A stretch of 64,000 nucleotides of DNA from Brachynemurus nebulosus (lineage: Eukaryota; Arthropoda; Insecta; Neuroptera; Myrmeleontidae). Location: NCBI GenBank assembly GCA_035578155.1, contig JAPWDM010000014.1, forward strand, positions 8,171,001-8,235,000, in the 5' to 3' direction. Positions 36,174-49,875 of this stretch are shown here, one piece after another (positions within the stretch are counted from its first letter, which is position 1; each line of letters opens with the position of its first letter). Under the pieces are notes generated by a model. It ran no database searches and had not been told where the DNA came from. It saw nothing but the letters and a program-made list of their open reading frames with translations. The position numbers and the translations under genes are program-made.

Positions 36174-36522
36174 GCCTTGTTTACACCGACTCAGTTAATC
36201 ATTATTACTCATTGTCAGTGGTAAGCAAGTAAACACATCAAAATGATGCGGGTGAATGCGAGTACAGAATGCGAGTGAATAGAAATATGTGTGAACGCTG
36301 GCGTTGAATGCTAAAATGACAGAACGCTGCTGGAATTAAAAAGTAGAAAAATACAATTTGGAGATCATAATCGAATCCATTTAACAATTTTTTATATCCA
36401 TAAAGATTTTAGGAATATAAAGTATCCGTCATATTAAGGGGGTTTGTATTTTGCAGTCAATGATACAAGTTAGTAGTAAGTACTAATCATTAGTTACTGC
36501 GCTTGTGGTAAACAAGGCTTTG
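36174..36522. mobile_element. TIR MITE, about 350 bp
   Basis: CCTTGTTTACACCGACTCAG at the left is mirrored at the right as CCTTGTTTACCACAAGCGCA, with an inverted TAATCATTA-like block inside each end. No clear target duplication. No coding capacity. Confidence 0.6.
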
Positions 36523-37171
36523 TAAACTTTTCTGTATAGTAATAAATTGTATTTCAAAAGAAAATAGGCACTACTTGGAGTGAACAGTAAAATTTTTTTA
36601 CTTACATTAATAATGATCTTTCTTTTCGAGTATTGACAACATAAGCTTCACATTGGACTTTAAATAATGACCAAAAGCACTTATCTGCATAGACAGAAAT
36701 CTCTGTATACCTACACTCAGTAAAATCGATATAGTAAAATTAGCGATATGGTCATGTTTAGAAATATTTATTTGAACCGACTATAAAATAGTCTGTAGAA
36801 TTAAATATTTTTTCAGTTCAATAATATTGTTTGCTCCAAATACTAGACATGAAATAATTGAAATATATGTTTAAACTATCTATATGTTTGGTTGAGTATG
36901 CTACATAATATGATTGAAATTGAAGCATTGACGACCTGGATGCAACAACCATTAAAATTTATCAACTATAACAATATAAAAACGTTAAATTAACTATATT
37001 AATTTACCAACAATACATATAAGTTTGTATTAACTTATATAGATTGTCAAAGTTGTTTGTTGGCTTTTGATCATGTGCTATTTCAGCGGCCATTTTATTT
37101 TATTGTTTGTTTGATTTCGTTTGTGTTAAGACGTTTACAGGTTAAAATTAAAATTAATAAAAATATTTTAT

Positions 37172-37357
37172 ATGAAAAATGTTTCTGACTTTTTAAGAAA
37201 GGTACGTGACCATTTCTAAATAAATTTATATATTTTTTTTTACTCTTTTGACTTATCCTTACAGTTGCAATTTCAACAAAAAAATTTTCGTGAAATGAAT
37301 GATGCAGAGCTGAGAGTATGGAGAAGCATTAATTGTCAGAGATTGAAAATTTGCTAA
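37172..37357 (+). CDS. Candidate two-exon micro-ORF, unknown
   Basis: ATG at 37172 opens MKNVSDFLRK to 37201, followed by a GTACGT donor. A 63 bp intron ends with TTATCCTTACAG at 37264, and exon 2 reads LQFQQKNFREMNDAELRVWR and on to a stop at 37355-37357 (41 codons with stop). Both splice sites are good and the peptide has mixed composition, unlike the AT-driven frames around it. No homologue recognised; it may be a degenerate fragment of a longer spliced gene, since further TTTTAG acceptor-like sites follow. Confidence 0.25.
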
Positions 37358-39610
37358 AACGGAGTCATCAGAACTGATATCTATTCTTTTAGGTATATGA
37401 ATATTTTTTTAAAATTTTTTCTTTTTTAGGATAGTATTTAAATATTTACACAAAATGAGGTTAACTGTATTCAAGTTTCAGGCACTTAAAAGCAATAATA
37501 AATTTTTGCCTGTTTAATTATTAACATGTATTTAAACGTAATTGTTAAAATTAATTTTTTGTTACTTTTTATCTTTTTTCTTTTAGGCAACCGCTAATAG
37601 TGAAGTTTTTATGGTGAATTTGCATTAACCCTAATCAAGACGCTCTCATTTAAACATTACCTGAAGAGGAGGAAGTATTCCAGATCGAGTTACAAATAAT
37701 TGCAAATATTTTGAAGAAAATTAACTACATTTACGTTTGAAAAGGCTTTTCTGCACATGTTAAACAAAAGGAATATTATTTATATTGTGTTTGTTCGTGA
37801 TTCTTTAAAATAAATACTGGTATTTTCAATGAAAATGAATAAATTACTTATTCTATAAATACTTATAAATACTAATTAATTATTCATGCTTATTAAGAAA
37901 AAAAATGGGTGTTTAATTTATTTGTCAATTTTTATAAGCCAGTTTAATTACACACCTAAAAATAGTGTTTTTTTTTTGTTTTGTTTTTTGGAGCACTACG
38001 TGGTACACTGTGGCCATAATATCTACAGACGGTTTGTTTATTGTACCTATGTGGAAATTGCCAGTCTGAGAGTAGGTACAATTTAAAATTCGAGCCCAGA
38101 TTCAAGTTCGATAAAATTAATTATTTTTTTTTATAAAAACTTAAAAATTTGACGATATTTTATTTAACCACTTTACCATTGGAAAATATCAAATTTTATA
38201 TGGAATATACCTTGATATAGATTTTATATGTTGGTGGATACTGGTTCCTGGGTGATGCCTGTGATATTTCTGTGGTCTTTGTTCAATTTTGAATTTGTTA
38301 AAAATTGAAAACGTAGTATTGAAAATCTATGAACACTTTCAAATTATTATTTTTCTAGCAAAAAAATTAGTATTTGTAGTTTTTAAAAATTTGGTACACT
38401 TACGTGATGATGTCGCTAAGCTAAATTTTTCTTTTTTAATGAATTCTGAGTGCTAAATTTTAACTTTTTCTGTAAAATTGACCAATTTCCTGTGGAGTCC
38501 ATTCGAAAAACGTGACTTATTCTCCGGATTTGATTTTCCTCTTAGTCTGTATCCCTATTTTCAATTTGTAAAGTAGAATAGAAGATCAACTAAAATTCAC
38601 TCTACAGTCGACAATCGACATAGCACATATCCACAGTATTTTGTCATACTTTCTCTTAAAAGTGGAAAAAAACTGGTTAGTTGCTTTGTTACATCTGCTC
38701 CAACACATTTCTTTGTCATTTGACGTAAATTTCTACCACTTCTAAAACATATATATTTATTTTCCCCAGTAACTGTCGGACCGAAGTGATTACAATATAG
38801 ACAAGGGCGTTTCCGTAATCTATTTTATAACATAATTTCGATTGAAATCAAGTTAAAATACATGTAAACAAATATCAATAGATAATATTACTTTTGATTT
38901 GGAAAATGTTTCATTTATAGATAACAATATTTGATCGAAATTAAGGACAGAACGTTAATTAATGCATTGACCATAAAATGAGTTTTAGTGTTAATAATAA
39001 ATTTTCAAGATCCCATCTTACAAATAAATTTGTTGGAATACATTTACATCTAATCATCCCTATATTTATAATTATACGTAATATTATTCGTTTGTCATTG
39101 ACGGTATCACTTAATTTTCTGCGTGAGGTATAAGTATCGAAAAAATGAATCTTAACATCTTCTCTCTATTCAAACATATAAATATTTCAACGATATATGT
39201 ATACTCCAAATATCGATACACCACTGGACATGTGGGGAGGGGAGAAAAAAGTACCTTTTATACAAGTCACTATAGATACATGCTCATGGTCCGCCACTGA
39301 CACAACGACATTCATTAGATGTCGTTCTAAATGTAACAACTCACAAGTACCTACTCACGACATTCTCGGCGATTTCCTTCCGTCCATTGCGTACCGTCAC
39401 CGGATCAGTAACATCCACCCGCACTCTAATATTAAATTCCATACAAATAACCAACTCAACCAAACTAAACCGAAGTAAACCGCATGGTAGTTACTGAGAA
39501 TCAGGAATTTATTATTGTTAAATCTCAACATCGATATAATATGGTATAGTGATTCTACAAGTAGCTCAGCAGTAGTTAGTACAGTGGTTCAGTCCATGTA
39601 CATGATATTA
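37358..39610. other. Spacer, no supported gene
   Basis: Contains the repeat at 37884-37971. A 93-codon frame at 39197-39478 lies in locally less AT-rich DNA but shows no domain and no splice context. Confidence 0.45.
37884..37971 (+). repeat. Second copy of the 17671 repeat
   Basis: About 88 bp nearly identical to 17671-17757, same strand; similarity stops in a T run. Confidence 0.8.
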
Positions 39611-40559
39611 GGGTAAGTGCGGGAGAGATGCGGCGTCGGGAGGGATGCTGCAGTAGCCATAGTTCGTCCGTTGATTGATAGATAGCGCTATTAATGGACT
39701 ATATGTTTAAAATAAGTTATTTATTTAAGCTGTATATGGAAACATTTATGATTAGTCCAGCAGTTTAGTAATTATCCAACTTTTTATTATTGATAAGTAA
39801 GTTTTTTAATATAATATTTCATCAAGCATCTAATTAATTAGAATTTAAGAATGTATATTTCATTGTTTTAAGGAAAATGAGTTTTGTTATGAATTTAGAT
39901 ATATTTTAAAAGTACTGTGTTAAATTTTAGGTTAGAATTCCGCACCATGCTTGCTATAGCAATATGCGGCATCTATCCCAACAAAAAGGAGAGATGCCGT
40001 ATTTAAAGTTGGTATAGATGCCGCATCATATTACATGTTAAGAACATAGACTTATACCTTAATTATGCAATTTTTTTTTGGGACTGTAAATTATGCCAGG
40101 TAAATATAAAAGATCCATTAATGGATCAGGAAGAGCCCTCATATTAGTGAAGATAATGATAATAATGATGATTGCCTGTGTATTGAATGTTTTGAAAAGT
40201 ACTCAGAAACAAATAAAAGCTGACTGATTAAGATGTAAAAAGTGCCAAAAATGGTTACATATGGCATGCATCATGTATGGAGATGTGTGTAAAATGCAAA
40301 AATTTTAATATGAACTATGCGGCGTGTCACCTTCTTTGATGCGGCATCTCTCCCATAGGTGTGGGAGAGACGCCGCTTTGCAGGCTTAACAAAAATGTTA
40401 ATTATGAATCCTTTATGACTCAAAATTTAAAATTATTTATAAGTAATTTTAAAGAACAATGTTTACATTATTGTGTACCAAATTTCAAATCAATTAAATG
40501 CATACTTTAAGAATTATCAAGTGTTTTCAAAATGTTCGGCATCTCTCCCGCATTCACCC
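39611..40559. mobile_element. pogo-like internal-deletion element
   Basis: Termini GGGTAAGTGCGGGAGAGATG and, inverted, GGGTGAATGCGGGAGAGATG, each with TA outside. The motif GCGGCATCTCTCCC or its reverse appears about eight times, near both ends and in the middle. The interior carries a remnant that joins a transposase start to its C-terminal Cys-rich domain. Confidence 0.85.
40093..40305 (+). pseudogene. Remnant of pogo-like transposase (start plus Cys-rich tail)
   Basis: ATG at 40093 gives MPGKYKRSING, like the start of pogo-type transposases. In another frame KSPHISEDNDNNDDC runs into CLCIECFEKYSETNKS and, after one more frameshift, RCKKCQKWLHMACIMYGD. The C-x2-C ... C-x2-C-x4-H-x3-C pattern is the Cys/His-rich C-terminal domain known from insect pogo-like transposases. 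The whole DDE catalytic core is missing, so this is a deletion derivative. Confidence 0.7.
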
Positions 40560-40928
40560 TATAACAATCAATTCGGATGTTTTCGATCCTTGTTGTACTT
40601 ACATGTAGTGTTCTCTTTTTGTTTTTATTTGTCCCTTAACGGGAATAATTTTGTGTGTATATTCGAATCTAATAAAAAGTGTTATGATATCCTTATATTT
40701 AGTGTATGGAATGAAGAGAACGTTCAGGATTTTTTTTAAATAGAATTTTCTAGAAAGTTCTAGGTTTATAGTTTATAATTATTCTGTATAATTTATATCC
40801 CAGTGATTGGTAAATAGGGTAAGACACAATATGACAATTTTTGATAAATATGCCTAAATTCAACATTTGTTGCTTTTTCCAAAAGTAGTCTGATCAGGGG
40901 CGGAGTCAGAGGACAACAGGGACGATGC

Positions 40929-41096
40929 CAAGTGCGGATCCAGCCAGTTTAAAAGGAGGGGGGCTGCCTCTAATCCCAGGAGGAATTTTGGGGAATCGTG
41001 TGTTCTGAATTGTATGTTTAACTAAAAAAAGTTACCTATTGTATGTCAAAGGGAGGGGCTGCAGCACCCACAGCCACCCCCTTGGATCCGCCTATG
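40929..41096 (+). mobile_element. hAT-like MITE, family H2
   Basis: 168 bp copy of 29603-29768: starts CAAGTGCGGATCCA, ends with the reverse of CATAGGCGGATCCA, and shares CTCTAATCCCAGGAGGAATT. Flanked by GACGATGC (40921-40928) and GACGATAC (41097-41104), an 8 bp duplication with one change. Its target looks like another hAT terminus starting CAGGGGCGGAGTCAGAGG at 40895. Confidence 0.92.
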
Positions 41097-41994
41097 GACG
41101 ATACTCGCCCCCCTCCCAGATTTTCAAAATGATACCAAACTCAGTTAAAATTCAGTTTAATAAATCCAATCGTCCTTCTAGTCAAGGAAAAAACAGAAGC
41201 TGTGGAGAAGATAACAAAAGAATCTTTTAAAAATTGTTGTTGACAAAAGTGAACACTTTCTATGGTGGACCTTTTAAAAATGTGAGAATGTTAAGTCTGA
41301 AGCATGTTGAGTATGTTAAGTATCAGTTATCAGAAATACGACAAGTTATATGAGGATAGCTGCGTCAAATTTAATTATTAGTATATTATGCAACGAGCTG
41401 GTAATGATAGATATTACTCACGAAGATGAAATTGCGACACGAGCCAAGTTTACGAGGTGAGTGTCGTAATGCATCTGAGTGTGTAATAGCCATTGCAAGC
41501 GAGTAGAATACTATAATCTTTCTACGACTTTCTTTCTTTTTGATTTAAATAAAATTGAATATAAATTTAAAAAAAAAAAAATTTAATCTATCTCTAAATT
41601 CATCAAATGTTTGTATATGTATCTATGGAAGTGATAAAAAATAAAATTTCAAATTTTTTGTTTTCCTTACACGTTACTACGCAACAAATATATGAAATTA
41701 AAACTTATAGAAATGTATATTAATTATTCACAAAACAATCGCAAACCCATTGAATAATGGTTAATACGGTGATTTAATTAGTCGAAAGGTATTGAGTAAT
41801 GATCATTCCTCCACACCTTTGAATAATGCCTAACTTTCTCAACAATTAACAGATACGTAAGGAGTGTGGTATTCAACAGGAATCGAAAAACATAATTATT
41901 TGAAACTTCAGTTTTTCTTTTGTAGTGATTTGAAGTGTGTTTTTGTAAATTTCCGAACGTAAACTGAACTATTACAACAGGTCTATTAAAACAA
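41097..41994. other. Spacer, no gene seen
   Basis: AT-rich; probably includes the rest of the element whose left end is at 40895. Confidence 0.5.
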
Positions 41995-42375
41995 TTGTTT
42001 TGGGGTCTCTAGACCTCGAAAATAATATTCACTAAAATTTATATATTTATATTATATAACTCGGTAACTCTCCAATAAAATGAAACGGAATCCCAAACGT
42101 AAACATTGGAGGTGGAGAATCTTAAACTTGGATAAGTTCTTCAGGCAGACATGTCTGATGCCCAAAACCTTGGAAAATAATTTTTTCGTGAAAATTTACC
42201 AAAATTCTGCAGCATTTTTTAAATTTTTTACACCATGGAAAAGATTGGAAGAAATTATATTAAGCACGTTTTTGAGTGCATTATTCTACGTAAACGGATT
42301 TTCGAGAAATAGTAATTTTGTAACAAAAAATTTGCTATGTTATGCAGAATACTGCAACAGGTGTATTTTTGCGAC
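41995..42375 (-). repeat. Interspersed repeat R1, diverged
   Basis: Reverse copy. Read on the minus strand: CACCTGTTGCAGTATTCTGC, GGGCATCAGACATGTCTGCC and TTTTAGTGAATATTATTTTC in R1 order; the TA tract is short and interrupted. Its plus-strand frame (42080-42379) is not a gene. Confidence 0.8.
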
Positions 42376-43234
42376 CTAATTTAACACTAGGATAAAATTT
42401 TTGATCATTTCGCAAATGATAGATATTTGCTAAAATTTCGCACTAAACTCCGTAAGAAATTCTGAATGTACGCCCAGTTTTCAATGGCACATTTACGTTT
42501 GTCAAATTATATAATATACTCACTTTTCTCGCTTGGTCAGTTGAAATTTTCATTATTATTAAAGAAAGATAAAAAAAAAAAACATTCCTTCCGTTACACA
42601 TTATAATATTTTTTATTTTTTGTAGCACAGTGAGTTACTCTGGAGGTGGTGGTACCATATATAGTGGAGCGAATCCCATTTTTAATTACAATAATGAACA
42701 TGATGGTTGATGGTGCTGGAAATAAACAGTATATATACAATAAACCGGGAAGACCTTTTAGCGTCGCTCATTCGTGTTGTATTCTATTGTTTGTTGTGTT
42801 ATAACTTCGAATTTTTTTATAGAATTGTTGTGGTTTCAAGAGAAAAAAAATGTCATAATTTTTTTGCACGTGTTTCAAACGGTTCATTATACTGGATATT
42901 ATATTTTTTGTGTAATTTATTAAAAATGTTTTTTAAATGTGGTAGTTAGTTATCGAATATGGAATTTTCGGATATTTATTTCCAAACCGCACAAATTTTC
43001 GTTATTTGTATTTTAAGATGAAATTAATTAAAGTCTTCATTGAAGTTGTGTTTCATTGAAGAATGTTGTTGATAAACACAAATTTCGATTTAACACAAAT
43101 TTCGATTTAACAGAATAAAAATGTTAACCTGTTTTGAACAACAAAGAAGTAACATAATATTTGTGTAGAGCAAAAGAATGTTATAAATACGTAAGTTAGA
43201 TCAGAATATATATCTACCAAAATATATATATAAT
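42376..43234. other. Spacer with ACACAA repeat fragment
   Basis: About 43060-43190 is a reversed fragment of the 2440 repeat (CACAAATTTCGATTTAACA, AAAAATGTTAACCTGTTTTG). No gene seen. Confidence 0.55.
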
Positions 43235-43558
43235 AAAAAAGATGAGAGTAGTTCATTATTATTAAACAAAACCGAAAAAATTTAAGTTTTTTCAGTTATT
43301 GACGAATATAGTTTTATTAATATTTTGTTACAGATTAAGTTCCAAAAAATCCTGTAAGCTTAGGAGATTGTATACTATAATATACAATCCCGTAAGCTTA
43401 CATGATTTTTTGTAACTGAATCTGTAATAAAATAACCTTAAAATGTAAGAAAATTGTTTCATTTTTAAACGTTTAATAAAACTATATTCGTTAGTAACTG
43501 AAAAAACTTATAATTTTTCGGTTTTGATTAATAATAATGAACTACTCTCATCTTTTTT
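43235..43558. repeat. Foldback element, about 325 bp
   Basis: GATGAGAGTAGTTCATTATT at the left is exactly mirrored at the right; the arms continue through AAACCGAAAAA, GACGAATATAG-like and CCTGTAAGCTTA blocks to a centre near 43382. No coding content. Confidence 0.88.
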
Positions 43559-43567
43559 ATTAAACAG

Positions 43568-43724
43568 AGCGTTCATAAAGTTGCGGAACAACTGGAAATC
43601 TCAGTTAATATTGACTTTATCGAAAAATAACCCGGACAAAAGTTTCATGGAAAGAAATGAGGAACTAGAAAATGACCTCGAATTTGACAATGAACATCTA
43701 CCTATAGGAGATCATGAAAAACAG
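43568..43724 (+). CDS. Candidate coding exon, unknown protein
   Basis: 157 bp bounded by a good acceptor (TCTTTTTTATTAAACAG) and a consensus donor (ACAG|GTAAGA). The frame is open throughout, entering after two bases of a codon and leaving at phase 0. It encodes AFIKLRNNWKSQLILTLSKN and then an acidic stretch (ERNEELENDLEFDNEHLPIG) ending HEKQ. I recognise no domain. It is on the same strand as the channel exon 27 kb upstream, but nothing ties it to that gene. The acceptor pyrimidine tract is the right tip of the foldback at 43235-43558. Could be chance. Confidence 0.35.
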
Positions 43725-44569
43725 GTAAGAATTTGTCAATTATTATTACGATACGATTAATAAAACTAAATTATAAATAAATAATGGAAAAATAAATAAA
43801 GTTCTGATACACGAACGAGTCCGAAATGGAAGGGAGTAAATGTGCTAGCGTTTTCAGACGTCGAATCCGACTTCCTAACCGTCTGTGAAAAAAATTAGAA
43901 GATTTCCAAGTAGAAGTTTTTACAATTTTTGCTTGTGAAGAACAAAGTAGACCTGACTGGAAGAGAGTTGGTGTAAACATTTGCTCGAATAACCAGTCCG
44001 CTTTTAACGCCGCTAAAAAGGAAAGAACGACAGAGAGGCTGCTACGGGAGTTCTAGGAAAAGCTGGATCAGTTCTTAGTCCCACTGTCTAGTTACCTCAG
44101 TATGGATACCGTGGCGTAACGGAAGAGGTGGAAATGGGAGGGCAGATAACAATAATAATGATATAATACAATTCAATGTCCGTTTTTAAAACACATTGTC
44201 TATCCTCCTCGTTCCAACCGTCGACCGTAGTCGACATAAAGCAACATTTCGTAGGGAATTCTTATTATCGCTTTAGAGTGGGTCCACGTTCATTGTTGAT
44301 ATTCTACAGCAGTCTGAAAATAGGGCATCGCTACAAAGGGTAGTTCCCAGCGTCTTCGTGAATGTAAATAATTTTTTAGTACATTAAATAAATTATTTTT
44401 TAATATATGGGGGTTAATATGTTATTATGAATGTCCAGAGAAGGAACTAAGATATTTGTTTAGAATGTTTCATGAGTTGTCATAGTAACGCCAGAAACTT
44501 TTATGTCTACTATAGTCGACATTTGGAAACCGGCTACGTAATAATTAAAAAAATATGTTTATGTAGTAA
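43725..44569. other. Spacer, no gene seen
   Basis: No gene recognised. Starts with the donor of the candidate exon. GTAGTCGACAT-type motifs near 44230, 44510 and 45055 surround the transposase remnant. Confidence 0.45.
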
Positions 44570-44889
44570 GTACATTTCTGAAGATATTTTCAATCTGGTT
44601 ACAGAAAAAACCAATGGTAGCTATATTGAAAAAAAGGCGCCTGCTAATTTCAAATAATGAGCAAACAAAAAGGCTTTTTGGTGCCTCCATTAAAATGTCC
44701 GTAATGGGACTTCCAAGAACAATAATGTACTATCAATACAAAACAATGGTTTCTTCCATTGCAATCTTGCCCAGAGACTAATTTTTTGCTATCATGAGAA
44801 ATTTAAAAGTTGTTTATTACAATGAAGTGGCTCGAGCGGAAAAGGCTGCTTCCAAATTTTGGAAAGTGAACCCTCTTATAAATGTGTAA
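44570..44889 (+). pseudogene. piggyBac-type transposase remnant
   Basis: Reads YISEDIFNLVTEKTNGSYI, APANFK, then after a frameshift near 44656 NEQTKRLFGASIKMSVMGLP, MYYQYKTMVSSIAILPRD, an in-frame stop near 44780, FFAIMRNLKVVYYNEVARAE and KAASKFWKVNPLINV ending at 44887-44889. This matches the N-terminal part of the piggyBac transposase domain (FFG-SIKMGV, MYW, SIA, R-F--I, FKVRPLID-like blocks). The catalytic aspartates downstream of FKVRPLID are not present. The copy is truncated and disabled. Confidence 0.75.
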
Positions 44890-46400
<1,511 letters not shown>

Positions 46401-47228
46401 CACAGAGAGAAAATTCATATAAAAATTAGTGTGCTTAGCACTACAATCGACGTGTAAAAGACGAACATATTCAATTTTGTACGGTAAAAATATAAAAATT
46501 ATAATTAATCATAGAAAATTTAAAGGATAGAATGTTCTTTCCGTAATATTATCTCCGCAAAATTTGTAAAACAGCACAGTAAAAAGTTCCATTGCCGACA
46601 GTTTAATTGTTCTTCTTACAAAAATTACCGTGCTGTGTTAAAATAGAAGAAAAGTAGAAAAGAATAAAAGAAGCTAATAGCAGAAAGAAAGAAAGAGAAG
46701 GTATCAACGCTGTCACATAGCGAGGCAAGCTGCAGAAAGTATCAACACAATCATATATGAAGGTCACATAGTAGGACTGGTGGTGATGCAAGTAGCTGGT
46801 CAGCTGGTGTGGTGTCGTGTGATGTCGAAGCAGTGTTCATTAGGATGTCTTGACGGATGGTCATCGTTTAATTCATCATTTTGTTACTCCACTATCTTCA
46901 GTATTAGAATATATTGTTGTCAGTCATTTTTGTATGGATCATAAAAAATCGAAGGTCAGAAAAGATCGGGCCTCTTCGAAGTTTTTACAGGTACAGCCGA
47001 AGCAACATAAGGTTGCGGGTCAGATGCGCAAATGAAAGAGTACGACAACAAGAATTAAACTATAACATATATGTATAAGAGTGTGATAGAAGTTGTGTTA
47101 CAACATTAAGTTTTACCATGCTATAATATATTTTTTACCTTGGTCGTCGATCGCGCACGCATTATAAGAGAGCATGGTAATTTTTCTGAAATTTTATCTA
47201 CAAAAATTATATGATTTTTCTCTCCGTG
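46401..47228 (+). mobile_element. TIR element family T, copy A
   Basis: Ends CACAGAGAGAAAATTC and, inverted, CACGGAGAGAAAAATC; TA on both sides. About 210 bp at the left and 240 bp at the right match copy B (58059-58962, opposite strand), e.g. GCACTACAATCGACGTGTAA and GTCGTCGATCGCGCACG. The middles differ. No transposase domain seen. Confidence 0.85.
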
Positions 47229-47972
47229 TATAAACAATTCCATTAATTACGAGAAAAAAATTCCAGATAATGGACATCACTATAATTTCAGAAACTTCAA
47301 AATTATTTAGTCCAAAATTAATAAAACTTTGTTGCTGGGAAATTAACAAGGGTAAATATTTTCTATAATAATCAATCATAATATTATTATAAATTAAAGC
47401 GCACTGGAGTGAAAATAGAAGCAAGATACCTTTGTAGAGCAAAAGTTTATTCAGTGATGTATAATGCAGGAATTGTGTGTATCATTTGTTTTCACAAACA
47501 GATCAATTGTTTTTCCCATAATTTCCACGTTGTTCAAAACATCAGGATACCATAAATATTTCAACGGTATACAACAGAATTACTGTTTAATGACCATTTT
47601 TCAATTCATTTCAAATTATGGCACGAACAGAGGTTTCCTCTTAACTTCTGTTCATTTGATAAATTAATACCTACTATTTTTTTCCTATTTTTTTTTTTTT
47701 TCATACATATAAATCCAAATTTCATTTTCTTCTTAAGTACCTAAAACTTTTTAGTTATGGAACGATGCATGTCCTCAGAAATAGTTAGCAAGCAGTGAAA
47801 TTAAAAAGTATTGGATTGTAACAATCTCTTTTTAAATTCCCAGGTTTATATTCTAATATATTACAACTCATTTCACCTTCTATATTGTTCAGGAGAGGTA
47901 TAACTACAATGGTGCAGGATGGAATAGTCCCAGGGCGCATAACAAAAAAGGACGCGACAAGGAAATATATGG
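47229..47972. other. AT-rich spacer
   Basis: No gene seen. Confidence 0.55.
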
Positions 47973-48200
47973 TAGAGCCGGATTTATATAAGGGGACTTG
48001 AGGCACGTGCCTCGCCCCCCCCCCATAATACGGGATTCCACAAAATGAATAAAAATCTCAAAGTACAGGAATAGAATAGAAAGGATAAACGCTCTTTTTC
48101 CCTTGTTTTGTGTTGTTTCTTTCTTTGCTCGTCACTGGCATTTTTCGGGGGAAATAGAAAATGTGAAAATTAAGTTAAGGTCTTTTTTCTTCGTTCGGCA
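47973..48200 (+). mobile_element. hAT-like MITE family H3, truncated
   Basis: Left end TAGAGCCGGATTTATATAAG followed by GAGGCACGTGCC, as in the copies at 10897 (inverted) and 59494. The matching right end was not found. Confidence 0.55.
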
Positions 48201-49779
48201 GCCACATTTTTGGAGATTTTTGGGACGTGAGCGCTTGAGTAAAAATCACTCCAGGGCGTAAGAGTTATAGTTTAGAAAGACAGCTACATATACTTTCTAA
48301 ATCTTAACTTCGCACGATTTTTTGTAAAATAATAAAATTGTAATGTGTAATTATATAGATTGAATTAGAAAAGTAATGATATTGGTGACGTCTGTTACGA
48401 CCATTGGACTAAAAAAAACTGGCGTAAAAATTTATTTTTATTAACTACAAAAAAAAAAAAATTACTTAGCAACTTATTTATAAAAATGTGTTTTTTCAAA
48501 GAAAGTATTTCAAATTTCTACGTAGTTATATCAAATATTAAATTTGATTTTCCTTGCCCGGCGATATATAAGTAAAAGGAGTTGAAATGAATTTTTCCAT
48601 TTTCCCAACAGACATACAAACACTATGTCACACACATAAATAAAACAAAAATGAAATACTTTCATTTCAGACGACACAAGTCAAATTGAGTGGAAGGGAT
48701 AATGTAAAATTCATACGTTGATTCCCGCCCGTAGGTACCTACACAATCATCTGTCTAAAATCGGTAGATTACCTACCGATACACAGAACACTATAGAAGC
48801 AGTGTAGATATAAAAATCTGTCGTTCGTAAGGTGCAATGTTGGACAATTTATACCGCTTCTGATTTAGTCTGTTACTGTTTGTGATAGGTAAGGCGACTA
48901 GACGCCCCGTTTCCAACGGGACAGTCCTGTTTTTCGGAGGCATGTCCAGTGTTCCGACCAAATTTCTCGGAACGCCCATTTGTCCAGTTTTAGCAATATT
49001 TGAACTTATACGCTATTTTATGAAAATTAAGTATTATTCATTATTAATTTGAAAATAGTATATTGTGGAATAAGTGCGGGAAATTGTCGATTGCCCTCAT
49101 TCGATCCCGCACGAGTTGCACATACTATTTTTTATTACGAATTTCAAATACTTTTTTCTATTGTTATTACTATTTTTGACATTTTTATTACTTTTTAAAA
49201 TAATATTTTTGAGTGTTCGTCTTTTTTTTCAATTAATTATTGTTTAAATTACTTTGTTAGTGGTTTTTATAGAAATAATTATGAAATAATTATTAACTGA
49301 AAAATCAAGAGGCGGCTTTGCGTGTTTTGATTAAACTGTGCGTGTTTTATTGTCAGTTTATTTATTGTCAATCTTTCAACACGCAAAAAAGTATGTGGGA
49401 AAAGTACAGTGGGAAAACAACTATTTTGCGTACAGAAATGTGTGCGCCAAGTTAGTACTTCTCCCGCATAAGTAATAAAAAAATTTTACCTGCCTCTAAA
49501 ATCCTTTTGTGTTTATATTTCAATTTCAATTTTTGTATTTACGTTCAATTTTGATAGGTAGCTTTTGTTAAAAGTAAACACCATGTAATTCTTTAAAGTA
49601 CATTTGATAAAAGTTAATTACATTGTTGTAATTTCCAACCTTAGGCTAAGAAGATGTCTAATTGTAGGTATTATTCACATTTTGATGATAAAATGAACTT
49701 GTTTATTATTCTGAATAAAATACTATCACTGGTGAAAGAGGTTTGGCTATGATTTCCTTGATAATTTCCTTTTGTTTTT
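48201..49779. other. Spacer, no gene seen
   Basis: Two GTGCGGGA / TCCCGCA motifs near 49075 and 49460 might be weak element ends. No coding signal. Confidence 0.45.
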
Positions 49780-49875
49780 CTATCTTCCTACTTCTAACAC
49801 AAATTATTCTATCCAAATTATTGTTTTATTATCGAAACAATAATTTGAATAGAATTTGTGTTAGACGTAGGAAGA
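49780..49875. repeat. Hairpin of about 45 bp arms
   Basis: CTATCTTCCTACTTCTAACA at the left is mirrored at the right with one or two changes; the arms meet at AACAATAATTTG around a 10-base loop. Confidence 0.85.

Noticed and set aside
39197..39478. 93-codon frame in less AT-rich DNA
   Set aside because: No recognisable domain or splice signals; composition alone is not enough to call a gene.
49071..49470. Possible TIR element with GTGCGGGA ends
   Set aside because: Only about 8-10 bp of match and no target duplication.
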